In this document: positions 1 to 6,196 of the stretch, one piece after another
Position numbering within the stretch: position 1 is the stretch's first letter
Layout of the letters: each line of letters opens with the position of its first letter
NCBI GenBank assembly: GCA_023437285.1
Contig: JAEZGP010000159.1
Span: forward strand, 1-10,118
Direction of reading: 5' to 3'
Origin: Actinomycetes bacterium
GTDB taxonomy: Bacteria > Actinomycetota > Actinomycetes > Mycobacteriales > Micromonosporaceae
Length of the DNA stretch: 10,118 nucleotides
Notes under the pieces: model-generated
Seen by the model: only the letters and a program-made list of their open reading frames with translations
Databases searched by the model: none
Told to the model about the DNA's origin: nothing
Made by a program: the position numbers and the translations under genes

Positions 1-672
1 GGGGCGGGGGCCGAGATGCTGCCCGCGCGGCCACGGCGCTCGATCGCCCCGCTCAAGGCGTCGGGCGAGCGGGGGCTCGAGGTGATGGAGATCGCGCACA
101 CGCTGGGCGTCGAGTCCACCGCCACGATGATGATGGGCACGGGTGAGACGAACGCGGAGCGCATCGAGCACCTTCGCATGATTCGAGAGGTGCAGGACCG
201 TACGCACGGCTTCCGGTCCTTCATTCCCTGGACCTACCAGCCGGAGAACAACCACCTCAAGGGCCGCACCCAGGCGACCTCCCTGGAGTACCTGCGCCTC
301 ATCGCCGTCGCCCGGCTCTTCTTCGACAACGTCGCCCACCTGCAGGCGTCGTGGCTGACCACCGGCAAGGACGTCGGCCAGCTCGCCCTGCACATGGGCG
401 TCGACGACCTCGGCTCGATCATGCTCGAGGAGAACGTGATCTCCTCGGCCGGCGCCCGGCACCGGTCCAACCTGCACGAACTCATCTCGATGATCCGCAC
501 GGCGGACCGCATCCCCGCGCAGCGCGACACCTGGTACGCCCACCTCGCCGTCCACCGCACCCCGGCCGACGATCCGACCGACGAGCGCGTCGTGTCGCAC
601 TTCTCGTCGATCGCCCTGCCGGGCGGCGGCGCCGGTACCCGGATCAACCTTCCGCTGGTCGACGTCAACTGA
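1..672 (+). CDS. mqnC: Cyclic dehypoxanthinyl futalosine synthase, C-terminal part (5' end outside window)
   Basis: This is the radical-SAM enzyme of the futalosine menaquinone pathway, which cyclises dehypoxanthinyl futalosine in the cytoplasm. The frame is open from base 1 (first residues GAGAE, before the first ATG at 16), so the gene enters from the left; about 223 residues are visible, a little over half of a usual ~380-400-residue protein. Family-typical blocks seen are GAGAEML, the TATMMMGTGET strand, ERIEHLRMIREVQD, FRSFIPWTYQP and, most diagnostic, ASWLTTGKDVGQLAL followed by GSIMLEENV. The last two separate MqnC from its paralogue MqnE. The CX3CX2C iron-sulfur motif should lie in the missing N-terminal half and cannot be checked. 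The TGA is at 670-672. menG follows after 27 bases, consistent with one transcript. The identification is firm; the intactness of the missing half is unknown. Confidence 0.92.
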   Translation, partial: GAGAEMLPARPRRSIAPLKASGERGLEVMEIAHTLGVESTATMMMGTGETNAERIEHLRMIREVQDRTHGFRSFIPWTYQPENNHLKGRTQATSLEYLRLIAVARLFFDNVAHLQASWLTTGKDVGQLALHMGVDDLGSIMLEENVISSAGARHRSNLHELISMIRTADRIPAQRDTWYAHLAVHRTPADDPTDERVVSHFSSIALPGGGAGTRINLPLVDVN

Positions 673-699
673 CCCGCCGCCGTCTGGCACAGTGGGGCC

Positions 700-1401
700 G
701 TGAGCCGCGCCAGCCTGGATAAGCAGCCGCACGAGGTCGCCGAGATGTTCGACGGCGTCGCGGAGAAGTACGACCGCACCAACACGATCCTGTCCTTCGG
801 CCAGGACCGGTCCTGGCGTACCCAGACCCGCCGGGCGTTGGCGCTGGTCGCCGGCGAACGGTGCCTCGACCTCGCGGCGGGCACCGGCGTCTCCACCGAG
901 GAACTCGCCCGGTCCGGCGCCTTCGTCGCCGGCGCCGACCTGTCGCTGGGCATGCTGGCCGCCGGCCGCCGGCGCCGCCCCAACGTGGCGCTGCTCGCCG
1001 GCGACGCGCTGGCCCTGCCGTTCGCGGACGGGACGTTCGACGCGGTGACGATCTCGTTCGGGCTGCGCAACGTGGTCGACACGGCCGGCGCGCTGCGCGA
1101 ACTGGCGCGCGTCACCCGGCCCGGCGGCCGGATCGTGGTGTGCGAGTTCAGTCACCCGACGTTCGCGCCGTTTCGGACCGCGTACCTGTCCTACCTGATG
1201 CGGGCCCTGCCCGCCGTCGCCCAGCGGGTCTCCTCCAACCCCGACGCGTACGTCTACCTCGCCGAGTCGATCCGCGCGTGGCCCAACCAGGCCGGGCTCG
1301 CGGCCCTCATGGCCGACAACGGCTGGACGTCGGTCGGCTGGCGCAACCTGACGGGCGGCATCGTGGCCCTCCATCGCGCCACCCGCCCTGTGGATAACTA
1401 A
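700..1401 (+). CDS. menG: Demethylmenaquinone methyltransferase (UbiE/MenG family)
   Basis: This SAM-dependent enzyme methylates demethylmenaquinone to menaquinone, the last step of quinone synthesis, at the membrane surface. The protein is 233 aa, the normal length for actinobacterial MenG. The N-terminus [20 protein letters not shown] is typical of the family and supports the GTG start at 700, although the ribosome binding site is poor (only GGGG very close to the start). SAM motif I is LDLAAGTG at residues 56-63. A UbiE signature, [16 protein letters not shown], covers about residues 24-39, with Asp where many proteobacterial members have His. The second signature is [14 protein letters not shown] in the second half. 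It lies 27 bases after mqnC, which fits joint expression of early and final menaquinone steps. Its last codons contain the first of two TGTGGATAA boxes. Confidence 0.93.
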   Translation: MSRASLDKQPHEVAEMFDGVAEKYDRTNTILSFGQDRSWRTQTRRALALVAGERCLDLAAGTGVSTEELARSGAFVAGADLSLGMLAAGRRRRPNVALLAGDALALPFADGTFDAVTISFGLRNVVDTAGALRELARVTRPGGRIVVCEFSHPTFAPFRTAYLSYLMRALPAVAQRVSSNPDAYVYLAESIRAWPNQAGLAALMADNGWTSVGWRNLTGGIVALHRATRPVDN

Positions 1402-1418
1402 CGTCGCCTGTGGATAAC
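1387..1418. repeat. Two 12-bp direct repeats containing DnaA-box-like 9-mers
   Basis: CCTGTGGATAAC occurs at 1387-1398 and again at 1407-1418, exactly 20 bp apart. The first copy covers the final codons of menG and the second lies just after its stop. Each contains TGTGGATAA (1389-1397 and 1409-1417), the reverse complement of the classical DnaA box TTATCCACA. Such AT-rich 9-mers should be rare in DNA of this composition, so two in phase about two helical turns apart look selected or duplicated. Whether DnaA binds is inference. They could instead be a promoter element or operator for the next gene, whose start is 39 bases after the second copy. The repeat itself is certain; its function is not. 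Confidence 0.6.
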
Positions 1419-1456
1419 CGCCGCGCACCAGCCCGCCTCGGGCACCGTGTGCCGGC

Positions 1457-2347
1457 ATGGACAACGACGCGCTGTACCGCATCGCCCACGCGCAGGACGG
1501 CCTGTTCTCCCGTACCCAGGCGGCGGCCTGCGGCTACTCGCCGTATCAGGTAAGGCGGCGGCTGGCGGCCGGGGTATGGCGGCAGGCACTCGGGCCTGTC
1601 CTGGTGCTGCCGGGGGTGACGATCACGACCGCCGTCCGCGACCGCGCCGCCCTGATGGCGATCAACGGGAGCGTCCTCGCCGGCCCGGCGGCCGCCCGCC
1701 GGTGGGGCATGCGGATGCCCGACCAGCGTCCGTGCGTCCTGGTCAGGCCCTCCAACCACCCGCGGATCAGGGGGGTGATAGTTATCCGGGACCGGTTGGC
1801 GCCGGACGACCGCCGCGACGTCGGCGGGTTACCTGTCACATCTGCGGGCCGCACGCTGGTGGACTGCGCACGGCTGCTTTCCGATGAGGCGGCCGTCGAC
1901 CTGATCGACCGGGCCTTGCGAGAGGGCACGGTGAGCTTCGACGAGCTCTGTGCCCGCGTGCGGGAGCGGGTCGGCCGGTCGGGGACCCCGCGTCTGGTGC
2001 GGCTTATCAAGATCATGGGGAGCGGCGCGCGTTCGCAGGCGGAGCGGCGGGCGATGGCGCTGCTGCGGCGGTCGCGGATCGGCGGTTGGCTAGCGAACGC
2101 GCCGATCTACGACGCGGCCGGCCTGATCGGCGTGGGCGATATCGTCTTCGAGGCGTACCGCCTGGTGCTGGAGATCGACGGCTGGGCGTACCACTCCGCG
2201 CGCGAGGACTTCGAGCGGGACAGGGCTCGGCAGAATCGCCTGGTGGCCGCAGGCTGGACGGTGCTCCGCTTCACCTGGCGTGACCTGACCCAACGACCTG
2301 ACCACGTGGTACGCACCGTGCGCGCCATGATCGCGCGTGCCCGTTGA
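1457..2347 (+). CDS. AbiEi-antitoxin-like / DUF559 (PD-(D/E)XK-like) domain protein, solitary
   Basis: This 296-aa protein belongs to a family common in actinobacteria but of unproven function. Residues ~1-50 resemble the winged-helix N-terminus of type IV toxin-antitoxin AbiEi proteins (GLFSRTQAAACGYSPYQVRRR, then a WRQALGPVLVLPG turn). Residues ~190-296 resemble DUF559/very-short-patch-repair-type endonuclease folds: E196 in a helix, GVGDIVF with D228, LEIDGWAYH (E239, D241, H246), then ERDRARQNRLVAAGWTVLRFTWRDL. The acidic residues are where a PD-(D/E)XK site would put them, but the usual lysine of ExK is replaced by Asp241, so activity is uncertain. The ATG at 1457 has no clear Shine-Dalgarno. 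No AbiEii-type toxin gene is adjacent. Codon use includes AGG, TTA, GTA and ACA, rarer in its neighbours, which hints at acquisition. Its last six codons and stop lie inside the 194-bp repeat. Confidence 0.75.
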   Translation: MDNDALYRIAHAQDGLFSRTQAAACGYSPYQVRRRLAAGVWRQALGPVLVLPGVTITTAVRDRAALMAINGSVLAGPAAARRWGMRMPDQRPCVLVRPSNHPRIRGVIVIRDRLAPDDRRDVGGLPVTSAGRTLVDCARLLSDEAAVDLIDRALREGTVSFDELCARVRERVGRSGTPRLVRLIKIMGSGARSQAERRAMALLRRSRIGGWLANAPIYDAAGLIGVGDIVFEAYRLVLEIDGWAYHSAREDFERDRARQNRLVAAGWTVLRFTWRDLTQRPDHVVRTVRAMIARAR

Positions 2348-2714
2348 TCGCGATCTCAGGTGCACTCACGTGGCCCAGCCACGCATCTGCACCCGGGACG
2401 GCGATCGTGCTGCACATCGCCACACATCTGTACCCGGGACGGCGATCGTGGGGCGCGTTGCTGCACGTGTGCACCCGAGACGGTGATCGTGGGGTGCATC
2501 GCCGCACGTCTGCACCCGGCATGATCGCGCGTGCTTGTTGATCGCGATTTGGGGTGCGATCGCGTGGTCTAGCCACACGTCTGCACCCGAGGCAGCGATC
2601 GTGCTGCGCATCGCCGCACATGTGCACCCGAAACAGCGATCCTGTGGCGCATCGCCGCACGTCTGCACCCGGGACGGTGATCGTGGGGTGCGTCGCTGTG
2701 CGTCTGCACCCGGG
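2327..2714. repeat. Two 194-bp higher-order tandem copies (2327-2520 and 2521-2714)
   Basis: Each copy begins with a 60-bp header, ATGATCGCGCGTGC followed by GTTGATCGCGAT, then a GTGG-N5-CCAC inverted repeat, and continues into a run of 41-bp units. The headers 2327-2386 and 2521-2580 agree at 48 of 60 positions by my hand alignment with no gaps, and all unit starts shift by exactly 194 bp between copies. The first header overlaps the end of the DUF559 gene: ATGATCGCGCGTGCCCGTTGA encodes Met-Ile-Ala-Arg-Ala-Arg-stop there. The second copy still reads Met-Ile-Ala-Arg-Ala-Cys-stop without a gene. A segment including the gene's 3' end was probably duplicated after the 41-bp array had formed, cutting unit four of the first array at 2520. 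Confidence 0.85.
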
Positions 2715-2818
2715 ACGGTGATCGTGGACCGGTCACTCCACGTTCGCACCCGGGAAGGCGATCACTTCCCGCCGCGCGTACGCGCAAATGCGGTGATGCA
2801 CCCACAACGGCGATCATG
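2387..2818. repeat. 41-bp tandem repeat array (about ten units)
   Basis: The core is close to CTGCACCCGGGACGGYGATC followed by GTG. Cores start at 2387, 2428, 2469 and 2510 (cut short at 2520), then 2581, 2622, 2663, 2704, 2744 (degenerate, spacing 40) and 2796 (degenerate, spacing 52). Units abut with no unique spacers. Most differences are transitions, and decay is strongest at the right end. Each intact unit has one GATC about 16 bp after the core start. Some units contain an inverted repeat, perfect in the unit at 2469 (TGCACCC at 2470-2476 and GGGTGCA at 2492-2498), able to form a 7-bp stem with a 15-base loop. Function is unknown; candidates are a minisatellite, a transcript-end structure or protein binding sites. 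Confidence 0.88.
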
Positions 2819-2880
2819 CTGGGTGGACGGAGGGCGGCCGGATCGTCGCGGCGAGTGATATTCCGTGGCTCCTGGCGAAG

Positions 2881-2894
2881 TTAGGTTCACCTAA
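2881..2894. promoter_or_regulatory. AT-rich 14-bp palindrome with iron-box-like half-sites
   Basis: TTAGGT, two bases, ACCTAA: a perfect 6-bp inverted repeat standing out in GC-rich surroundings. The half-sites match the outer ends of the DtxR/IdeR iron box (consensus TTAGGTTAGGCTAACCTAA from memory), but the spacer is 2 bases instead of 7, so a normal IdeR dimer site is doubtful. It lies 104 bp before the reductase start. It may serve another dimeric regulator or be part of a promoter. Confidence 0.4.
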
Positions 2895-2939
2895 GAAGGC
2901 GGGGTGAGGTGGCCAGTTCTAGACTCTGCCGAATGACGC

Positions 2940-2957
2940 TTGTGAAGAGTTTCACGA
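2940..2957. promoter_or_regulatory. Putative Rex (NADH/NAD+ sensor) operator
   Basis: TTGTGAAGAGTTTCACGA matches the Rex operator TTGTGAA-N4-TTCACAA, known from Streptomyces, at 13 of 14 defined positions; only the last-but-one base of the right arm differs (G for A). The symmetry extends outward, giving a 10-bp inverted repeat over 2937-2960 with one G-T mismatch and a GAGT centre. It ends 40 bases before the start codon of the reductase that precedes nuoA. Rex is known to repress respiratory operons, including nuo and cyd, in streptomycetes when NADH is low relative to NAD+. Binding here is inferred from sequence alone. A transcript hairpin is the alternative reading, but no T-run follows it. 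Confidence 0.7.
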
Positions 2958-2984
2958 GCGGCTTTCGCGAGGCAGGACCGACGC

Positions 2985-2991
2985 GAGGAGG
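2985..2991 (+). promoter_or_regulatory. Strong Shine-Dalgarno fixing the reductase start
   Basis: GAGGAGG lies 6 bases before the GTG at 2998. It selects that GTG over the in-frame GTG at 3013, and it is the strongest ribosome binding site in the first half of the window. Confidence 0.75.
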
Positions 2992-2997
2992 TGACCG

Positions 2998-4278
2998 GTG
3001 ACCGGGCCCAGCGTGACCAGCGAAACGGCTGACGTCATTGTCGTCGGCGCCGGACCCGCCGGCTCCGCTACCGCCTACTTCCTGGCGCAGCACGGCGTGG
3101 ACGTCCTGCTGCTGGAGAAGACGGAATTTCCACGCGAGAAGGTGTGCGGCGACGGGCTCACCCCGCGCGCCGTGAAGCAGCTGATCAACATGGGCGTGCC
3201 GACCGAGGGTCCGGGGTGGCAGCGCAACAAGGGCCTGCGGGTCATCGGCGGGGGCGTCCGGTTGGAGCTGGACTGGCCCGACCTGGCCAGCTTCCCCGAC
3301 TACGGGTTGACGCGTACCCGGATGGATTTTGACGAGATCCTGGCCAAGCGGGCTCAGGAGGCCGGGGCGCGGCTGCGGACCAGTGTGAACGTCGGCGCGC
3401 CGCTGCTCGACGAGCGCACCGGGCGGGTCGTCGGGGTGACGGCGACGACCAAGGGCAAGGAGCCGCTGGAGTTCCGGTCGCAGCTGGTCATCGCGGCCGA
3501 CGGGGTGTCGGCGCGGCTGCCGCTGGCGCTGGGCATCGCCAAGCGCGAGGACCGGCCGCTCGGCGTGGCGGTGCGGCGGTACTACCGCAGCCCGCGCCAC
3601 CAGGACGACTACCTGGAGTCCTGGCTGGAGCTGCGCAGCAAGGAGAGCGGCGACGACCTGCTGCCCGGGTACGGGTGGATCTTCGGAATGGGTGACGGCC
3701 GGGTCAACGTGGGCCTGGGCATCCTGAACTCGTCCGACGCGTGGGGTAAGACGAACTACCGCACCATGCTCACCGACTGGCTGGACAACACGCCGGCCGA
3801 GTGGGGCCTGAACGACGAGGCCAACGCCGAGGGGCACACCCAGGGGGCGGCCCTGCCGATGGGCTTCAACCGGGTGCCGCACTACGACCGGGGCGTGCTG
3901 CTGGTCGGGGACGCGGGCGGCATGGTGAACCCGTTCAACGGCGAGGGCATCGCGTACGCCATGGAGTCCGGCGCCCTGGCCGCCGAGATCGTGGTGCAGG
4001 CGCTGGCCCGCCCGGAGGGTCCGGAGCGGGAGCGGGCACTGCACGCCTATCCCAACGAGTTGAAGCTGCGCTACGGCGGTTACTACCGCCTCGGCGGATG
4101 GTTTGTGAAGATCATTGGCAAGCCGTCATTGATGCAGTTCGCGACCAAGCACGGCATGCCGCACCCGGTGCTCATGCGCTTCGTGCTCAAGTTGCTGGCC
4201 AATCTGACCGATCCGCGGGGCGGCGACGCCTCCGATCGGATCATCAACGTGCTTACCCGGGCGGTCCCGGCGGTCTGA
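2998..4278 (+). CDS. Geranylgeranyl reductase family FAD enzyme, probable menaquinone reductase (MenJ-like)
   Basis: This 426-aa flavoprotein resembles the family that saturates isoprene double bonds. Motifs seen: the N-terminal FAD Rossmann loop GAGPAG (residues 17-22) with E40 ending the second strand; the family block EKVCGDGLTPRA from residue 47, including C50, G51 and D52; a VIAADG motif near 164-169; and the second FAD motif LLVGDAGGMVNPFNGEGIAY from about residue 301. No signal peptide is apparent. Mycobacterial MenJ hydrogenates one isoprene unit of menaquinone. Partly saturated menaquinones are typical of this kind of organism, and the neighbours are menaquinone synthesis on one side and complex I on the other, so this substrate is favoured. 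Archaeal-type phospholipid or chlorophyll roles are unlikely here. The gap to nuoA is 133 bases without an obvious terminator, so it may head the nuo transcript. Confidence 0.85.
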   Translation: MTGPSVTSETADVIVVGAGPAGSATAYFLAQHGVDVLLLEKTEFPREKVCGDGLTPRAVKQLINMGVPTEGPGWQRNKGLRVIGGGVRLELDWPDLASFPDYGLTRTRMDFDEILAKRAQEAGARLRTSVNVGAPLLDERTGRVVGVTATTKGKEPLEFRSQLVIAADGVSARLPLALGIAKREDRPLGVAVRRYYRSPRHQDDYLESWLELRSKESGDDLLPGYGWIFGMGDGRVNVGLGILNSSDAWGKTNYRTMLTDWLDNTPAEWGLNDEANAEGHTQGAALPMGFNRVPHYDRGVLLVGDAGGMVNPFNGEGIAYAMESGALAAEIVVQALARPEGPERERALHAYPNELKLRYGGYYRLGGWFVKIIGKPSLMQFATKHGMPHPVLMRFVLKLLANLTDPRGGDASDRIINVLTRAVPAV

Positions 4279-4360
4279 GGTGGCGCGTTACCCCGAGCAA
4301 CGCGGCCCGGGACGATACGAATAGTGTGCATTTGGTGGTCGATGTGACCCGCTCATGCGG

Positions 4361-4388
4361 CAAGATCGGTAACGACACTCAAGATCGG
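4361..4388. repeat. 9-bp direct repeat in the nuoA leader
   Basis: CAAGATCGG occurs at 4361-4369 and 4380-4388, 19 bp apart, ending 23 bases before the nuoA ATG. The rest of the 133-base gap holds a small CCGC-TCAT-GCGG hairpin (4349-4360) and a TANNNT-type hexamer, TAGTGT at 4322-4327, without a recognisable -35. A promoter or operator specific to nuoA is possible but not shown. Confidence 0.3.
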
Positions 4389-4411
4389 GAAGGACGGAGC
4401 AGGTAGAAACC

Positions 4412-4777
4412 ATGTCGCTCTCGGCCTATGTACCCATCGCGGGGCTCTTCGCGCTCGCCGCGGCGTTCGCGATCTTCTCGGTCGCCATCGCGCCGCTCGT
4501 CGGGCCCCGCCGCTATAACAAGGCAAAACTTGAGGCGTACGAGTGTGGGATCGAGCCCACGCCGCAGCCGATCGGGGGCAACCGCTTCCCGGTGAAGTTC
4601 TACCTCACCGCGATGCTGTTCATCATCTTCGACATCGAGATCATCTTCCTGTTCCCGTGGGCCGTGTCGTTCGACAGCCTCGGCCTGTTCGCGTTCGTGG
4701 AGATGGTGCTCTTCATCGCGACCGTGTTCATCGCGTACGCCTACGTCTGGCGGCGCGGCGGACTGGATTGGGACTGA
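4412..4777 (+). CDS. nuoA: NADH-quinone oxidoreductase subunit A
   Basis: A small membrane subunit of respiratory complex I, located at the base of the quinone-binding channel. The protein is 121 aa with three hydrophobic segments at about residues 5-30, 63-83 and 90-113, the expected topology. The family block YECG is at 43-46 in the loop, and the acidic FDIE pair D74/E76, known to matter for activity in other NuoA proteins, is in helix 2; E97 is in helix 3. The ATG at 4412 has AGGTAG 5 bases upstream and GGAG a little further away. It opens the nuo run; nuoB follows after 4 bases. No irregularity is seen. Confidence 0.95.
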   Translation: MSLSAYVPIAGLFALAAAFAIFSVAIAPLVGPRRYNKAKLEAYECGIEPTPQPIGGNRFPVKFYLTAMLFIIFDIEIIFLFPWAVSFDSLGLFAFVEMVLFIATVFIAYAYVWRRGGLDWD

Positions 4778-4781
4778 CGCC

Positions 4782-5468
4782 ATGGGTATCGAAGAGAAGC
4801 TCCCCAGCGGTGTCCTGCTGACCAGCGTCGAGAAGCTGGTCAACTGGACGCGCAAGACCAGCTTCTGGGGGGCCACGTTCGGGCTGGCGTGCTGCGCCAT
4901 CGAGATGATGGCGGCCGGCGCGCCCCGCTACGACCTCGGACGCTGGGGCATGGAGGTCTTCCGCGCCTCGCCCCGCCAGGCCGACCTGATGATCGTGGCC
5001 GGCCGGGTGAGCCAGAAGATGGCCCCGGTGCTGCGCCAGATCTACGACCAGATGGCCGAGCCCCGTTGGGTGATCTCCATGGGCGTCTGCGCGAGCAGCG
5101 GCGGCATGTTCAACAACTACGCGATCGTGCAGGGCGTGGACCACATCGTGCCGGTCGACATGTACCTGCCCGGCTGCCCGCCGCGCCCGGAGATGCTCAT
5201 CGACGCGATCCTCAAGCTGCACGAGAAGATCATGTACGAGCCCCTGGGTGAGCGCCGTCGGCTTCAGCTGGAGGCCGCGCGCGAGCGCGACGGCGCACCG
5301 GTCGTGCCGCCGGGCTCGATGCCGTCGAGCTACCGCCACGACAAGGCGAAGAAGGCGCAGTGGATCAAGGCCGCGCAGGACGGCCGCGAGGAGCAGCTGC
5401 GCATCGAGAACTGGATGAAGGACCGGTGGGGCGCCCTGCCGACTATCACGCGCGGCGGTGGCGAGTGA
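4782..5468 (+). CDS. nuoB: NADH-quinone oxidoreductase subunit B (cluster N2)
   Basis: This peripheral-arm subunit carries the terminal [4Fe-4S] cluster N2, which hands electrons to the quinone. The 228-aa protein has the cluster ligands C37 and C38 ([10 protein letters not shown]), C103 (MGVCASSGG) and C132 (LPGCPPRPE). The conserved [20 protein letters not shown] stretch lines the N2/quinone pocket. After residue ~150 there is a charged, Lys/Arg/Glu-rich C-terminal tail of about 75 residues, longer than in minimal homologues but not unusual in actinobacteria. The start at 4782 lies 4 bases after the nuoA stop with only a weak binding site, suggesting translational coupling. Its stop overlaps the nuoC start. 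Confidence 0.96.
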   Translation: MGIEEKLPSGVLLTSVEKLVNWTRKTSFWGATFGLACCAIEMMAAGAPRYDLGRWGMEVFRASPRQADLMIVAGRVSQKMAPVLRQIYDQMAEPRWVISMGVCASSGGMFNNYAIVQGVDHIVPVDMYLPGCPPRPEMLIDAILKLHEKIMYEPLGERRRLQLEAARERDGAPVVPPGSMPSSYRHDKAKKAQWIKAAQDGREEQLRIENWMKDRWGALPTITRGGGE

Positions 5469-6196
5469 CAAACCCAGCCAACGAGACCACGGGCAACGTA
5501 CCCGTCTCCCAGCCGCCGGCCGGCGCGTCGAGTACGGCCCCCGCGGAGTACCCGCCGGCCAGCGCGGCCGGCCGGGGCATGTTCGGCGTGCACGGCACCG
5601 GCGACACCTCCGGCTTCAGCGGCCTGGTCCGCCGGCGGACGGTCATCGCCTCGACCCCCAAGCCGTACGGCGAGGAGTTCGACGAGGTCACGGACGCGCT
5701 GGAAGAGGCGTACCCGGGCTTCGCCGACGCGATCGAGGCCGTGGTGGTCGACCGGGGTGAGCTGACGCTGCACATCAAGCCCGACCGCATCCTCGAGGTC
5801 GCGACCGTCATGCGCGACAACGCGGCGCTGCGCTTCGAGCTGTGCTCGTCGGTGTCCGGCGTGGACTACCTCGGCGACACCCGCCGGCTGCACGTCGTCT
5901 ACCACCTCACCTCGTTGACCTACCGGCGCCGGGTGCGCCTGGAGGTCGCGGTGAGCGCGGAGGAGCCGCACGTACCGAGCGTGACCAGCATCTACCCGAC
6001 CGCCGACTGGCAGGAGCGGGAGACCTACGACATGTTCGGGGTCGTCTTCGACGGTCACCCCAACCTGACCCGCATCCTCATGCCGGATGACTGGGAGGGC
6101 CACCCCCAGCGCAAGGACTACCCGCTCGGTGGCGTCCCGGTCGAGTACAAGGGCGCGGAGATCCCGCCGCCGGACGAGCGGAGGACGTACCAGTGA
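5465..6196 (+). CDS. nuoC: NADH-quinone oxidoreductase subunit C
   Basis: A peripheral-arm subunit (30-kDa family) that packs against NuoD. I place the start at the GTG at 5465, overlapping the nuoB stop by four bases (GTGA) with GGTGG just upstream. The same frame is open upstream to an ATG at 5360, but that would add 35 Arg/Gly-rich residues inside nuoB. The protein is then 243 aa. Residues 1-36 are Pro/Ala/Thr-rich and probably disordered, followed by [19 protein letters not shown] (37-55). The family signature runs from ERETYDMFG (184-192) through GHPNLTRIL (197-205) to W210 and GHPQRKDYP (212-220). The TGA at 6194 overlaps the nuoD GTG. NuoC is separate here, not fused to NuoD as in E. 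coli. Confidence 0.94.
   Translation: MTNPANETTGNVPVSQPPAGASSTAPAEYPPASAAGRGMFGVHGTGDTSGFSGLVRRRTVIASTPKPYGEEFDEVTDALEEAYPGFADAIEAVVVDRGELTLHIKPDRILEVATVMRDNAALRFELCSSVSGVDYLGDTRRLHVVYHLTSLTYRRRVRLEVAVSAEEPHVPSVTSIYPTADWQERETYDMFGVVFDGHPNLTRILMPDDWEGHPQRKDYPLGGVPVEYKGAEIPPPDERRTYQ

Larger units (their letters stand above)
2819..2997 (+). promoter_or_regulatory. Upstream control region of the reductase-nuo unit
   Basis: This non-coding stretch runs between the repeat array and the GTG at 2998. It holds the TTAGGT-TC-ACCTAA palindrome (2881-2894) and a Rex-like operator (2940-2957). A weak -10 candidate, TAGACT at 2920-2925, has no convincing -35 element at 17-18 bp, so a principal-sigma promoter here is only a suggestion. 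If it is real, transcription would start at about 2932 and the Rex-like site would sit just downstream, a position suited to repression. I see no T-tract terminator and no RNA gene in it. Confidence 0.45.

Noticed and set aside
1780..1790. GTTATCC inside the DUF559 gene as a third DnaA-like box
   Set aside because: It continues as GGG instead of ACA, so only part of the 9-mer is present; chance is sufficient.
2387..2818. Possible CRISPR array
   Set aside because: Units abut with no unique spacers of constant size, units differ internally, and no cas gene is present.
2271..2858. Overlapping open frames on both strands through the repeat array (e.g. minus 2271-2660, minus 2366-2749, plus 2535-2858), giving Cys-rich repetitive peptides
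   Set aside because: The 41-bp period is not a multiple of three, so all frames cycle through the same unit and stay open together. There is no ribosome binding site or codon bias. They are by-products of the repeat.
2937..2960. Reading the 10-bp inverted repeat as an intrinsic terminator
   Set aside because: No T-run follows, it precedes a gene start on the same strand, and its central sequence fits the Rex operator much better.
2887..4044. 385-residue open frame on the minus strand opposite the reductase
   Set aside because: It is a shadow of the reductase coding frame; the plus-strand product has both FAD motifs and a strong ribosome binding site.
4343..4358. Second Rex site before nuoA (TGTGACCCGCTCATGC)
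   Set aside because: Only the left arm resembles the consensus; the right arm does not match TTCACA.
5360..5464. Longer nuoC starting at the ATG at 5360
   Set aside because: The added 35 residues lie wholly within nuoB and are Arg/Gly-rich shadow sequence. The GTG at 5465 has a four-base stop/start overlap, as at other junctions of this operon.
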